Below, one piece after another: positions 53,992 to 63,992 of a DNA stretch of 64,000 nucleotides. The position numbers and the translations under genes were made by a program. The first letter of the stretch is position 1. The number at the start of each line of letters is the position of its first letter. The notes beneath the pieces are model-generated. The model was not told the origin of the DNA and did no database searches. It worked only from the letters and a program-made list of their open reading frames with translations. Source of the stretch: Novosphingobium sp. EMRT-2 (GTDB lineage Bacteria; Pseudomonadota; Alphaproteobacteria; Sphingomonadales; Sphingomonadaceae); the NCBI RefSeq assembly GCF_005145025.1, contig NZ_CP039697.1, positions 558,001 through 622,000 on the forward strand, in the 5' to 3' direction.

Positions 53992-55095
53992 ATGGCGATG
54001 CTCTGTTCCAATGTCCTGGGCGATCTGTACGGGGCCAGCATGGACCGTCCGCGCCTTGCCTCGGCGCTGGACCGGCTGCGCACGCAAACCGGCGCGCGCA
54101 GCGTCACGATCCACTGGTTCCACCGCACGCCCGACCGTCTGCGCCATCGCTGGCTGGCGACTTGCTCGGCGACCCCGGCGCCCGCCGGCGAACTCTCGCT
54201 GCTGGACGACCTCAATCCGCGCACCATCGTCGCGGTGAACCCCGTCCATGACGGCGTCTATATGCTGGAGGACGACAATTGCCCGGATGCGCTGCAGGGG
54301 CAGTTCCACCAGTGGCAGGCGCGCCTGCGCGAACAGGGACTGGGGCAGTTCCTGGGCGCGCGCATCGCCATGGGGGCGCTGGGCGAGGCCGGGTTAGCCG
54401 TCCATGCCGGGGTCGGCACGCCGCTGGCGGCGCATTGCCGGCAGACGCTGACCGATCTTATGCCGCACGTGCGCGAAGCGCTGCGCCTGATGATCGAGAC
54501 CGATCGCCGCGCCGATGAAAACGCCATGCTGCGGCACGTGATGGACCGGATACAGTTCGCGCTGGCGATCTGCGACGATGCCGGAAAGGTCCAGATCGCC
54601 AATCCGGCGGCACGCGGCCTGCTGGAAGGCCTGGTGGTGCGCCTGCCGGGGATGGCGGACGCGGAATGGCGGCTGATCGAGGGGCTGCGTCCCTTGCTGC
54701 TTTCCGGCTCCCCTGGCGCGATGCGGTGGCGCAACGGGGATCGCGAAGTGCTGCTCCACGCCGTCGCCTTGCCCCGCTTCGCGCTGGAGCGGTACGCCAT
54801 CGCGGGCGAACGCCGGGCCTTCGCGCTGGCGCTGGCCGATGCGGGCGGACCGCCGCCGCCATCGCCGGCCGACCTGCGCGCCTTTTTCGCGCTGACTCCG
54901 TCCGAGGCCGATCTGCTGGCGCGTCTGTGCGGCGGAGACGATGTCGCCACGTTTGCGCAGGCGCGCGGGGTTTCGATCCACACCGCGCGCACGCAGCTCA
55001 AGCAGGTCATGGCCAAGACGCGGGCGAGCCGCCAGGCCGATCTGATCCGGCTGGCTCTGGCCAGCCCCTCGCACCTGTTCGGGCGATCGAACTGA
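53992..55095 (+). CDS. LuxR-type helix-turn-helix transcriptional regulator
   Basis: A 367-residue regulator of the same plan as the one at 4873-5985: a sensor-like N-terminal region (GARSVTIHWFHRTPDRLRHR near 35), a PAS-like centre (ICDDAGKVQIANPAARGLLE near 195) and a C-terminal LuxR HTH (LTPSEADLLARLCGGDD near 302, VSIHTARTQLKQVMAKT near 325). The ATG at 53992 follows GGGGG; an earlier frame start at 53863 lies within the inverted repeat and is less likely. It is divergent from a receptor-amidohydrolase operon, its probable target. Confidence 0.85.
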   Translation: MAMLCSNVLGDLYGASMDRPRLASALDRLRTQTGARSVTIHWFHRTPDRLRHRWLATCSATPAPAGELSLLDDLNPRTIVAVNPVHDGVYMLEDDNCPDALQGQFHQWQARLREQGLGQFLGARIAMGALGEAGLAVHAGVGTPLAAHCRQTLTDLMPHVREALRLMIETDRRADENAMLRHVMDRIQFALAICDDAGKVQIANPAARGLLEGLVVRLPGMADAEWRLIEGLRPLLLSGSPGAMRWRNGDREVLLHAVALPRFALERYAIAGERRAFALALADAGGPPPPSPADLRAFFALTPSEADLLARLCGGDDVATFAQARGVSIHTARTQLKQVMAKTRASRQADLIRLALASPSHLFGRSN

Positions 55096-55233
55096 GAGTC
55101 GGCGTCCCATCGCCTAACCGCTTCCGGCAGGCTTTGCCCGTTTCGCGAAACGAAGCAGCCAGCGGCTTGTCGCGGGCCATGACGCGGCCGGTGTTAGCGC
55201 GTAAGGACGGCGGCATTGTCGATTGATGCGAGG

Positions 55234-55803
55234 ATGAAGGGCATGGAAGACGTCAGGGCAGCCATTGCGGCGCTGCAGCAGCAGGTCGCGTTCCTGCAGG
55301 CGGAAGCGGAGGCGCGCCGGCTGATCGCGCGTTACATGTTCCTCTGCGACAGCCCTCTGCCCGAAGCCGGAATGCCGGCGGACGCCCGCGCCGACGCGAT
55401 CGGCGCGCTGTTCACCGATGATGCCATCTGGCAGGGCGTGGGCGGGGCGCACGGCGCGCAGTTCGGCCAGCATCGCGGCCCGGCCGAGATCGCCGCGCAC
55501 ATGCGCAAGTTCTACGCCGCCGAAAACCCGAAGCAGATCTTCAACACGCATTACCTGACCGCCGAGCAGCTGCGCGCCACCAGCGCGGAAACCGCCGAGG
55601 GCGAATGGGTGCAGTTCCAGCCCTGGATCTATGACGACGGATCGTCGCTGATCCGGTCGAGCCGCCTGCACGTGAAGTTCCGCAAGACCGCCGCCGGCTG
55701 GCGCATCGCCAACTACCGCACCGAGAACCTGTTCATCGGCAAGCTGCCCGACAACTGGGCGCAGACCCTGATCCAGACCTCGGTGCTGATGACGGGGGTT
55801 TGA
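55234..55803 (+). CDS. NTF2-like (SnoaL-type) nuclear transport factor 2 family protein
   Basis: A 189-residue protein. An N-terminal coiled-coil-like helix (AAIAALQQQVAFLQAEAEAR) precedes ARYMFLCDSPLP, ALFTDDAIWQGVG and RLHVKFRKTAAGWRIANY, a typical NTF2-like cone. Family members are enzymes or ligand binders with very varied roles. The start is uncertain: TTG 55216, ATG 55234 or ATG 55243, the last having GAGGA 8 nt upstream. No functional partner is evident nearby. Confidence 0.75.
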   Translation: MKGMEDVRAAIAALQQQVAFLQAEAEARRLIARYMFLCDSPLPEAGMPADARADAIGALFTDDAIWQGVGGAHGAQFGQHRGPAEIAAHMRKFYAAENPKQIFNTHYLTAEQLRATSAETAEGEWVQFQPWIYDDGSSLIRSSRLHVKFRKTAAGWRIANYRTENLFIGKLPDNWAQTLIQTSVLMTGV

Positions 55804-55894
55804 TCCGCGCTTGCCGCACGCGCTTTACCGGGGGCAGAACTCCCTGTAGCATCGGGCCACAAGACAGTGACCTTCTTGGCCTGACGCGCGGAGG

Positions 55895-56851
55895 ATGCCC
55901 GTGGTGGTCGCTCGACACAGCGACACGGTTCTGGACGTGGTGCGGTCCCCCAGCGCGGCGGCTTCGTCGGCGATCGCCGCGTCGTGGTGCCGCTCGGTGC
56001 TGTTCCACGGGCTCGATCCGGACCAGCGCGCGGCGCGCGAGCGAGTCGATGGTGCGTCCCTGTCGGCCTTGCGGGCCGAGCATGAGGTCATGCTCACCGT
56101 GGCGGGACCAGTGCTCGACGGGATGTTCCGCTCGGTCGGGCGCTCCGGCTGCGCGGTGATCCTCAGCGATGCGCGCGGTGTGGTGCTGGAGCGCCGGACG
56201 AACGATGCGGACGCCGATGCCTTCACCGCCGCGGGCCTTGTTCTGGGCGCGCGCTGGGGCGAGGCGGAGGAAGGCACCAACGGCATCGGCACCTGCCTGT
56301 ACGAAGACCAGCCCGTGATCGTTCACCGCGATCAGCACTTCGCCGGGCGCAATGTCGATATCAGCTGCATGGATGCGCCGGTGCACGATCCGCACGGCCG
56401 GCTGGCGGGGGCTCTCGACGTATCGAGCTGCCGCGACGATCACGGGCCGGCCATGGCGGAAATGATCGCCGCGCTGGTGCGCGATGCCGCGCGCAAGATC
56501 GAGCGGGACTATTTCTGCCGGCACTTCGATGGCCACCGCATCGTGTTCCTGTCCGATGACGCCACCACCGGCACCGCGCTGCTGGCGGTCGATCGCGATG
56601 ATCTGGTGATCGGTGCGAGCCGGGCGGCGCGGTTGCGTCTGGGGTTGAACGACGCGACCCTGGCCACGCCGCGCGCGCTTGGCCAGCTGCTCGGCGAAGG
56701 GGCGGGGCCATCGTTCGAGGATGCCGATCGCGCGGTCCTGCGGCAGGCGCTGGCGCAGGCCGGCGGCAACGCCAGCCAGGCGGCCCGCCTGCTCGGCATC
56801 GGCCGGGCCACGCTCTATCGCCGCATGGCCCGGGCCGGCCTGACCCCCTGA
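55895..56851 (+). CDS. GAF-Fis regulator lacking the sigma-54 AAA+ domain (AcoR-like)
   Basis: A 318-residue protein with an AcoR-type N-terminus (ASSAIAASWCRSVLFHGLDP near 22), a GAF domain (GARWGEAEEGTNGIGTCLYE near 117, then SCMDAPVHDPHGRLAGALD) and a C-terminal Fis-like HTH (GGNASQAARLLGIGRATLYR near 288). The central AAA+ module of AcoR-type activators, with GAFTGA, is absent. It therefore cannot drive sigma-54 polymerase in the standard way. GGAGG abuts the ATG, so translation may really start at the GTG codons at 55901 or 55904. It precedes an aldehyde dehydrogenase gene, with an 18-bp palindrome between them. Confidence 0.85.
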   Translation: MPVVVARHSDTVLDVVRSPSAAASSAIAASWCRSVLFHGLDPDQRAARERVDGASLSALRAEHEVMLTVAGPVLDGMFRSVGRSGCAVILSDARGVVLERRTNDADADAFTAAGLVLGARWGEAEEGTNGIGTCLYEDQPVIVHRDQHFAGRNVDISCMDAPVHDPHGRLAGALDVSSCRDDHGPAMAEMIAALVRDAARKIERDYFCRHFDGHRIVFLSDDATTGTALLAVDRDDLVIGASRAARLRLGLNDATLATPRALGQLLGEGAGPSFEDADRAVLRQALAQAGGNASQAARLLGIGRATLYRRMARAGLTP

Positions 56852-56883
56852 AAGCCTCGGCCTGAACGATTTAGGCCCGCGCC

Positions 56884-56901
56884 TGTCTCGCTGGCGAGAC
56901 A
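56884..56901. promoter_or_regulatory. TGTC-GACA palindrome, likely site of the GAF-Fis regulator
   Basis: TGTCTCGCTGGCGAGACA has perfect 8-bp arms around TG. TGTC-spacer-GACA symmetry is typical for Fis-like domains of AcoR-type regulators. It lies 113-130 nt upstream of the aldehyde dehydrogenase ATG and right behind the regulator gene. Confidence 0.6.
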
Positions 56902-57014
56902 CATGGGCATGGCCTTGTCCCGGCCCCCTCTTCCCCCCGTTCCGATCGCGTTCCTAGGATGCGGGACAGACGCCGAAAGACGGCGCCGGTTCAGCCAGGA
57001 AGAGGATCAGGTTT

Positions 57015-58541
<1,527 letters not shown>

Positions 58542-58551
58542 CCCTGCGCAA

Positions 58552-58584
58552 GGCCCGGCCGGTGTGGCCGGGCCATTTGTTTTC
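58552..58584 (+). terminator. terminator or attenuator between aldehyde and alcohol dehydrogenase genes
   Basis: GGCCCGGCC (58552-58560) and GGCCGGGCC (58566-58574) pair perfectly around 5 nt and are followed by ATTTGTTTT. It would end the aldehyde dehydrogenase mRNA or reduce read-through into the next gene 24 bp downstream. Confidence 0.75.
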
Positions 58585-58608
58585 CCCGGGAATCCAAGGA
58601 GAAGAACC

Positions 58609-59640
58609 ATGGCCAAGACCATGAAGGCCGCCGTCGTGCGCGCATTCGGCAAGCCGCTGACGATCGATGAAGTGCCCGTGCCGCAGGTTGGCCCTGGCCA
58701 GATCCAGGTCGCGATCCAGGCATCGGGCGTATGCCACACCGACCTCCACGCCGCCGAGGGCGACTGGCCGGTCAAACCCAACCCGCCGTTCATTCCGGGG
58801 CACGAGGGCGTCGGCTATGTCAGCCAGGTGGGCGCGGGCGTGAAGAACGTGAAGGAAGGCGATCGCGTCGGCGTGCCGTGGCTCTACAGCGCCTGCGGCC
58901 ATTGCGTGCATTGCCTGGGTGGCTGGGAAACGCTGTGCGAGACGCAGCTCAACACCGGCTATTCGGTCAACGGCGGGTTCGCGGACTACGTCATCGCCGA
59001 TCCGAACTACGTCGGCCACTTGCCCGCCAACATCAGCTTCACCGAGATCGCGCCCGTGCTCTGCGCCGGCGTCACGGTGTACAAGGGGCTGAAGATGACC
59101 GACACCAAGCCCGGCGATTACGTCGCGATCAGCGGCATCGGCGGGCTGGGCCACATGGCCGTGCAATATGCCGTTGCCATGGGCCTGAACGTGGCCGCGA
59201 TCGATATCGACGATGCCAAGCTGGACCTCGCGCGCCGGCTGGGCGCGACGATCACCGTCAACGCCCGCCACGACGATCCCGCCACGGTCATCAAGCGCGA
59301 GACCGGTGGCGGCGTGAACGGCGTGCTGGTCACGGCGGTCAGCCCCAAGGCGTTCGAGCAGGCGATCGGCGTCACCGCGCGTGGCGGCACCGTCGCGCTC
59401 AACGGGCTGCCGCCGGGCGATTTCCCGCTCAACATCTTCGGGCTGGTGCTGAACGGCATCACCGTGCGCGGCTCGATCGTCGGCACGCGGCTCGACCTGC
59501 AGGAATCGATCGATTTCGCCGCGCATGGAAAAGTCCGCGCCACGGTGGAGACCGCCAAGTTGGAGGACATCAACGCCGTGTTCGACCGGATGCACAAGGG
59601 CCAGATCGAAGGCCGCGTGGTGCTGGACCTGACGGTGTAG
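58609..59640 (+). CDS. adhP: zinc-dependent alcohol dehydrogenase AdhP type
   Basis: A 343-residue medium-chain dehydrogenase interconverting alcohols and aldehydes with NAD. Catalytic zinc ligands are in [15 protein letters not shown] near 38 and [12 protein letters not shown] near 62; structural zinc cysteines in [15 protein letters not shown] near 94; NAD binding in [13 protein letters not shown] near 172. The start is the ATG after AAGGAGAAGAACC; the longer frame is leader. It probably works with the preceding aldehyde dehydrogenase. Confidence 0.93.
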   Translation: MAKTMKAAVVRAFGKPLTIDEVPVPQVGPGQIQVAIQASGVCHTDLHAAEGDWPVKPNPPFIPGHEGVGYVSQVGAGVKNVKEGDRVGVPWLYSACGHCVHCLGGWETLCETQLNTGYSVNGGFADYVIADPNYVGHLPANISFTEIAPVLCAGVTVYKGLKMTDTKPGDYVAISGIGGLGHMAVQYAVAMGLNVAAIDIDDAKLDLARRLGATITVNARHDDPATVIKRETGGGVNGVLVTAVSPKAFEQAIGVTARGGTVALNGLPPGDFPLNIFGLVLNGITVRGSIVGTRLDLQESIDFAAHGKVRATVETAKLEDINAVFDRMHKGQIEGRVVLDLTV

Positions 59641-59654
59641 GATACCGGCTCCAA

Positions 59655-59704
59655 CCCCTCCCGCCAGCGGGAGGGGAGTTAGACTTGCGCCGCCGCAGGC
59701 GGCG
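59655..59704. repeat. REP-like intergenic palindromes
   Basis: CCCCTCCCGC and GCGGGAGGGG pair around 2 nt at 59655-59676; CGCCGCC and GGCGGCG pair around 3 nt at 59688-59704. The run continues into AACGGGGTGGGC. Such tandem palindromes between genes are typical of sphingomonad REP-type repeats, and the first is also a possible end of the adhP transcript. They form part of a 468-bp intergenic stretch (59641-60108). Confidence 0.6.
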
Positions 59705-59751
59705 TTAGTCGCAACGGGGTGGGCTTCCACCGCCGAGACTATACCCGCAAG

Positions 59752-59805
59752 AAAAAACGCGCCCCCTGCACAAGGCAGGAGGCGCAGTTCAGATGGCAAG
59801 CCATC
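59752..59805 (-). terminator. minus-strand intrinsic terminator (possible small-RNA 3' end)
   Basis: On the minus strand GATGGCTTGCCATC (59792-59805) is followed by GCGCCTCCTGC-loop-GCAGGGGGCGC and then GTTTTTTC. This is a full intrinsic terminator. No minus-strand gene lies upstream of it within about 2 kb, so it may end an unannotated small RNA starting between about 59850 and 60050. The promoter of such an RNA is not clear. Confidence 0.55.
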
Positions 59806-60066
59806 CTCGGGTCGCGGCTTTTCTTTGCCATGCCGGCGATGACAGCGCCGTGACTTCGGACACAGATTCACATTTTTTCGCTTCCGCGGTCCACGAAACG
59901 TCCTGTCGCCGTTATAGGCCCGGCGTGGCGTGATGTTCCGTCTTCGCCCCGCAAATCCGCGATCATAATCCGGCTGCTCGGATCTGGCCCTATTTCGCGC
60001 CGTGCTCCCCAACATATCCGGTTGAATTCATTGGTTGTCCTCGGAAATGCTTAGAGGGCAATGTTC

Positions 60067-60096
60067 TTGACATGGCGCGTGCCAATTGCGTAGCAA
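60067..60096 (+). promoter_or_regulatory. putative promoter of the interrupted TBDR gene
   Basis: TTGACA at 60067 matches the -35 consensus exactly and TAGCAA at 60091 is a weak -10 at 18-nt spacing. The first start codon follows at 60109, so the leader would be very short unless translation begins at the GTG at 60133. Confidence 0.4.
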
Positions 60097-60108
60097 ACAA
60101 ACATAACA

Positions 60109-61261
60109 ATGCAGAAATATTGGGGGGTACAGGTGACCGGAATTCCGCGACGCATCGGGGGCAGGCCCGCGTTCCATCACGCTTCCGCGCTGGCTATCAG
60201 CCTGAGCCTGGCTTTCGCCGCATCATCGGCCCATGCCGAAGCGGCGCCACCCGCCGCCGGGGAAACGGCGACCCAGGGGCTCGATGAAATCGTCGTGACC
60301 GCGCAGAAGCGCGAGGAGCGGTTGCAGGACGTGCCGGTCAGCGTGGTCGCGGTCAGCTCGGCCAAGATCAATGAACTGCACGCGATCAGCTTGGGTTCGC
60401 TGGCCGCCTTCACGCCGGGCCTGGTGGTGGACGACAGCTCGGTCACGCAGCCGCGCTTCACCATTCGCGGCGTGGCGACCGACGATTTCGGCATCGGCAC
60501 CGAACCGGCCGTCGCGGTCTTCGTCGACGGCATCTACACCGCGCGCACCGGCTCGGCGCTGATCTTCTTCAACGATATCGAGCGCGTGGAAGTGCTGAAG
60601 GGGCCACAGGGCACGATCTTCGGCCGCAACACGTCGGCCGGCGCGATCTCGATCGTCACCAAGAAGCCGGAAGACCGCTTCACCACCACCGCCAACTTCG
60701 ATTTCGGCAATTACGGTTCGAAGCGTATCGAGGCGATGGTCAACGTGCCTCTGACGCACAACCTGCAGGTGCGCGGCGATGTGCTGATCAACCGGCGCGA
60801 TGGCTGGCTGCACGATGCCGTCACCGGCAAGGGCCGGGGCTTCATCCACACCACTTCGGGCCGCATTTCCGCGCGCTGGACGCCCGACAGCGCCACCGAC
60901 ATCGTGTTCGCGTGGGACCATGACGAGACGCGCAACGATGGCCCCGTGGCGATCGGCATCAGCCAGGCGGCGCTGTCGCGCGATCCGTTCGGACCGTTCA
61001 CCAACGACGTGGTCGGCGGCGCGCGCGAAACGCGCCTGCTCAACGGCTATGCGCTGACCATCAACCGCGACATCACCGACGGGCTGAAGCTGACCAGCAT
61101 CAGTTCGTACCGCCGCTTCTCGACCTCGAACCGCGAGGACGAGGACGGCACCAACGATCCCACGCGCTATCTCGACACCGACAATATCGAAAGCAACAAG
61201 AGCTTCTATCAGGAGCTGCGCCTTTCGCACGATGGCGAAAAGCTGGACACCTCGAAGAACC
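60109..61261 (+). pseudogene. TonB-dependent receptor, 5' part, disrupted by insertion sequence
   Basis: The N-terminal half of a TBDR: signal peptide (ending AHAEA), TonB box LDEIVVTAQKREERLQDVP, plug motifs LAAFTPGLVVDDSSVTQP and VEVLKGPQGTIFGRNTSAG, and the first barrel strands to DGEKLDTSKN. The frame then runs into IS sequence and stops at 61278, giving a useless 389-residue product. The rest of the receptor resumes at about 62538. A GTG at 60133 is an alternative start. This receptor is probably non-functional in this strain. Confidence 0.9.
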
Positions 61262-62531
61262 GTCTGATTTTGGCGTAATTGCGATGTGATGGCACAGGAG
61301 CGGGTGGCGAGCTCCAGGCTTGGGTTGCTGATCTGCTTATTTTCTTGGCGGAGCCGGCTGCGTGGGCCGGTTTTTGGGTCACGCGGGCGCAGTACGCCCC
61401 TCAAGCCATGCGAGGCGCTGGAAGTTATAGGCAAGGTTGGCCATGCCGATCTTGATGCGGGCGCGGGCAATGCCGATGGTGCGCACGATCAGGCCCATGC
61501 GGTGCTTTTGCCCGGCAAAGACGTGTTCGACTGCCGAGCGGATGGCCGATCGCTTCGCATTGGCTCTGGCGACACGCTCGGGCATGGCACGGCGGTTCGG
61601 TTTGCGCTGGTGGATGTGGCTCTTGAACATGCCCCTCTCGAGAAAGGTTTCGTTTTTCTTCGACCGGTAGGCGGTATCAGCCCAGACGCCCGAACCGGTG
61701 TTGTTCGTGCTGATCAGGTCAGGCAACCGGGCGCCGTCATGGGCATTGGCGGCACTGGCATCCCAGGTCCGGATCAACCCGTGAGCCCGGTCGATGCCGA
61801 TGTGGTTCTTGTAGCCGAACATCGGGATGGCGAGATCGACCGGCTTGAAGGCCTTGGGATCGGCACCCTCCTTCACCTTGGCCTTGGTGTACTTCACGCT
61901 CCAGCGGGCATCGCGATCCTTCTGACGGAGCCGGGCTGGCTTTGCCTTCCATGCCTCCGGGATCCGGCCGTCCTTGATCGCTGCCTTCTCCTCGTCGGTG
62001 TTCCGCTGCTTGGGGGCAGGCACAACGGTAGCATCGATGATCTGGCCGCCCATGGCGAGATAGCCCCGGTCGGTCAGTGCGGCATCGAAGCGGGCGAAGA
62101 GCTTGTCGATTGCCTTGGCTTGCACCAAGCGCTCGCGGAACAGCCACACCGTCGTTGCATCCGGCACCGTGCCATCGAGCCCAAGGCCCAGGAAGCGCTG
62201 GAACGACAAGCGATCCTTGATCTGGAATTCCGTCGCTTCGTCCGAAAGCGAATAGAGCGCCTGCAGCACCAGAATTTTGAACATCATCACCGGGTCAAAC
62301 GGCGGCCGCCCGCCTTTGCCACGAACACTGCGGCGCAGAGCGGCGATCAATGGCCCCCGGAAAACCTCAAAGTCGACCACCCCGGACAGACGCTCCAACG
62401 GATCACCCGCTGCGCTCAAGGCCTCGTACCGGTTCGAAAGATCAAAGAAACCGGGCTGTCCCGCCATCATCGCCTCCGCTCATCCGCAAGGGCAGTGAAT
62501 CAGGTCAGGCCGACAAGCGCCAGAGTTTTTC
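61262..62531 (-). mobile_element. IS5-family insertion sequence inside a TBDR gene
   Basis: About 1.27 kb between the two receptor halves holds one transposase gene. GAACC occurs at both junctions (61257-61261 and 62532-62536) and TCGAA nearby (61252-61256, 62530-62534), so either may be the target duplication. The inverted ends are weak (GTCTGATTTTGGCG against GAAAAACTCTGGCG), so exact limits are uncertain. Removing it under the GAACC model leaves the receptor frame off by one base. Confidence 0.8.
61379..62470 (-). CDS. IS5-family transposase
   Basis: A 363-residue DDE transposase. The N-terminal SVRGKGGRPPFDPVMMFKIL and LSFQRFLGLGLDGTVPDATT segments are typical of the IS5 group. The catalytic acidic residues fit QIIDATVVPAPKQRN, VWADTAYRSKKNE and AIRSAVEHVFAGQKHRMGL. 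The frame is intact, so the element may be active. GGAGG precedes the ATG. Confidence 0.95.
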   Translation of the reverse strand: MMAGQPGFFDLSNRYEALSAAGDPLERLSGVVDFEVFRGPLIAALRRSVRGKGGRPPFDPVMMFKILVLQALYSLSDEATEFQIKDRLSFQRFLGLGLDGTVPDATTVWLFRERLVQAKAIDKLFARFDAALTDRGYLAMGGQIIDATVVPAPKQRNTDEEKAAIKDGRIPEAWKAKPARLRQKDRDARWSVKYTKAKVKEGADPKAFKPVDLAIPMFGYKNHIGIDRAHGLIRTWDASAANAHDGARLPDLISTNNTGSGVWADTAYRSKKNETFLERGMFKSHIHQRKPNRRAMPERVARANAKRSAIRSAVEHVFAGQKHRMGLIVRTIGIARARIKIGMANLAYNFQRLAWLEGRTAPA

Positions 62532-62537
62532 GAACCC

Positions 62538-63925
62538 TCCAGCTGCACTGGCTGCTGGGCGGCAGCTATTTCAACGAAGTCGGCCACCAGACCAGCGCGG
62601 TGACGGCGCTGGTCGATTCGATCGATTTCGCGCTCTCCAGCGGCGGGCTGCCCCTGTTCAGCGCGTTTGCCGGCGCCGGCCTGCCGGTGTTCGGCAACAC
62701 CTGGCGCGAGGACATGACCAACACCGCGCGCAACAAGTCGTTCGCGGCGTTCGGCGACGTGACCTGGGACGTGACCGACAAGTGGAGCCTGCGCTTCGGC
62801 CTGCGCTATACCAACGATCGCAAGACCTTCACCTGGTTCGCGCCCAGCGTGCAGTCGCCGGGCTTGTCGGCGATCCAGTTGCCGGGCGCGGTGTTCAACG
62901 CGGGCTTCGACCAGCTCGGCCTGCCGCCGCTGTTCGATCCGGCGACCACCTATTCGGTGCTGCAGGTCTATCAGACGCTCGCCGCTCAGCCGTTCCTGGC
63001 CGGCGCGCCGATCTACCCGACGGGCAACCTGATCTTCAACCAAGGCGCGCTGCAAAACGTGCCGTTCACCCGCAAGGCCAGCTTCAACGACGTCTCGCCG
63101 CGCTTCGTGGTCAGCTACAAGTTCACCCCCGATGTCATGGCCTATGTCTCCGCCTCGCGCGGGTACAAGGCCGGCGGCTTCAACTCGCAGGCGATCAACA
63201 GCTATTTCCGTCCGGAAACGGTGTGGAACTTCGAAGCCGGCGTGAAGTCGGAATTCTTCGACCGGCGGCTGCGCTTCAACCTGACCGGCTATTATTTCCG
63301 CTACAATGATCGCCAGTCGATCTCGCTGGTGCAGAACGGCAGCACCATCCCGCAATACGTCACCACCACCGGCAGTTCGAAGGCCTATGGCTTCGATCTC
63401 GATACGGCGCTGAAGATCAACGACTACCTCAGCCTGACCGGCACCCTGTCGTGGATCGATTCCACCTGGGCGAGCCGCATCGAGCAGGTGCAGACCTTCA
63501 GCGGGCCGATCAATCTCAACCTCAACGGGCAGCCCACCGGCGAGCCGCGCCTCAGCAGCACGTTCGGCGCGCACGCGACCGTACCGGTCAGCTTCGGCAA
63601 GCTCTTCGCCGATTTCAACTGGAGCCACCGCTCGCGCGCCCGCACCAACGCGCGCACGCCTTATGACGACGCGCTCGATACGGTGCTGGGCGGGGTCGAC
63701 TGGACGAAGCTGGGCACGCTGCGGTCCTCGCGCGATCTGGTCAACGCCCGCATCGGCGGCAAGAGCGCCAACGAACGCGTGACCGTGGCCTTCTGGGTCG
63801 AGAACCTGTTCAACAAGCAGTACATGAACGGCATCAACAACATCACCACCACCACGTTCGGCACGCCCTACACGCGGATTTCGCCGCCGCGCTTCTTCGG
63901 CGGCAGCGTGACGCTCAAGTATTGA
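62538..63925 (+). pseudogene. TonB-dependent receptor, 3' part, separated by the insertion sequence
   Basis: The frame resumes with LQLHWLLGGSYFNE and continues through barrel strands, including YVSASRGYKAGGFNSQAI, FEAGVKSEFFDRRLRFNLTG and the C-terminal FFGGSVTLKY. This completes the receptor begun at 60109; together they would make about 850 residues. It has no start codon of its own with a ribosome site. Confidence 0.88.
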
Positions 63926-63932
63926 TGAATCG

Positions 63933-63959
63933 GCGGCCGGCAAAAGCGTCGCCGGCCGC
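63933..63959 (+). terminator. hairpin after the interrupted TBDR
   Basis: GCGGCCGGC (63933-63941) and GCCGGCCGC (63951-63959) pair perfectly around 9 nt, just after the receptor stop. There is no T run, so it may be a processing or stabilising structure rather than a full terminator. Confidence 0.45.
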
Positions 63960-63992
63960 GCACACGGGATCGCACCAAGCGAGGAGAGAACG

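Noticed and set aside
56908..56924. A sigma-54-like -24/-12 element (TGG-N8-TTG) near the aldehyde dehydrogenase
   Set aside because: The conserved GC at -12 is missing and the neighbouring regulator lacks an AAA+ domain.
59739..59831. A 30-codon cysteine-containing minus-strand frame (MAKKSRDPRMACHLN...)
   Set aside because: It has no ribosome site and overlaps the terminator hairpin, so it is probably fortuitous within a small RNA.
61286..63925. A single 879-residue plus-strand open frame crossing the IS and joining the receptor 3' half
   Set aside because: The first 400 residues are the antisense of the transposase and resemble no protein; only the C-terminal half is real receptor sequence.
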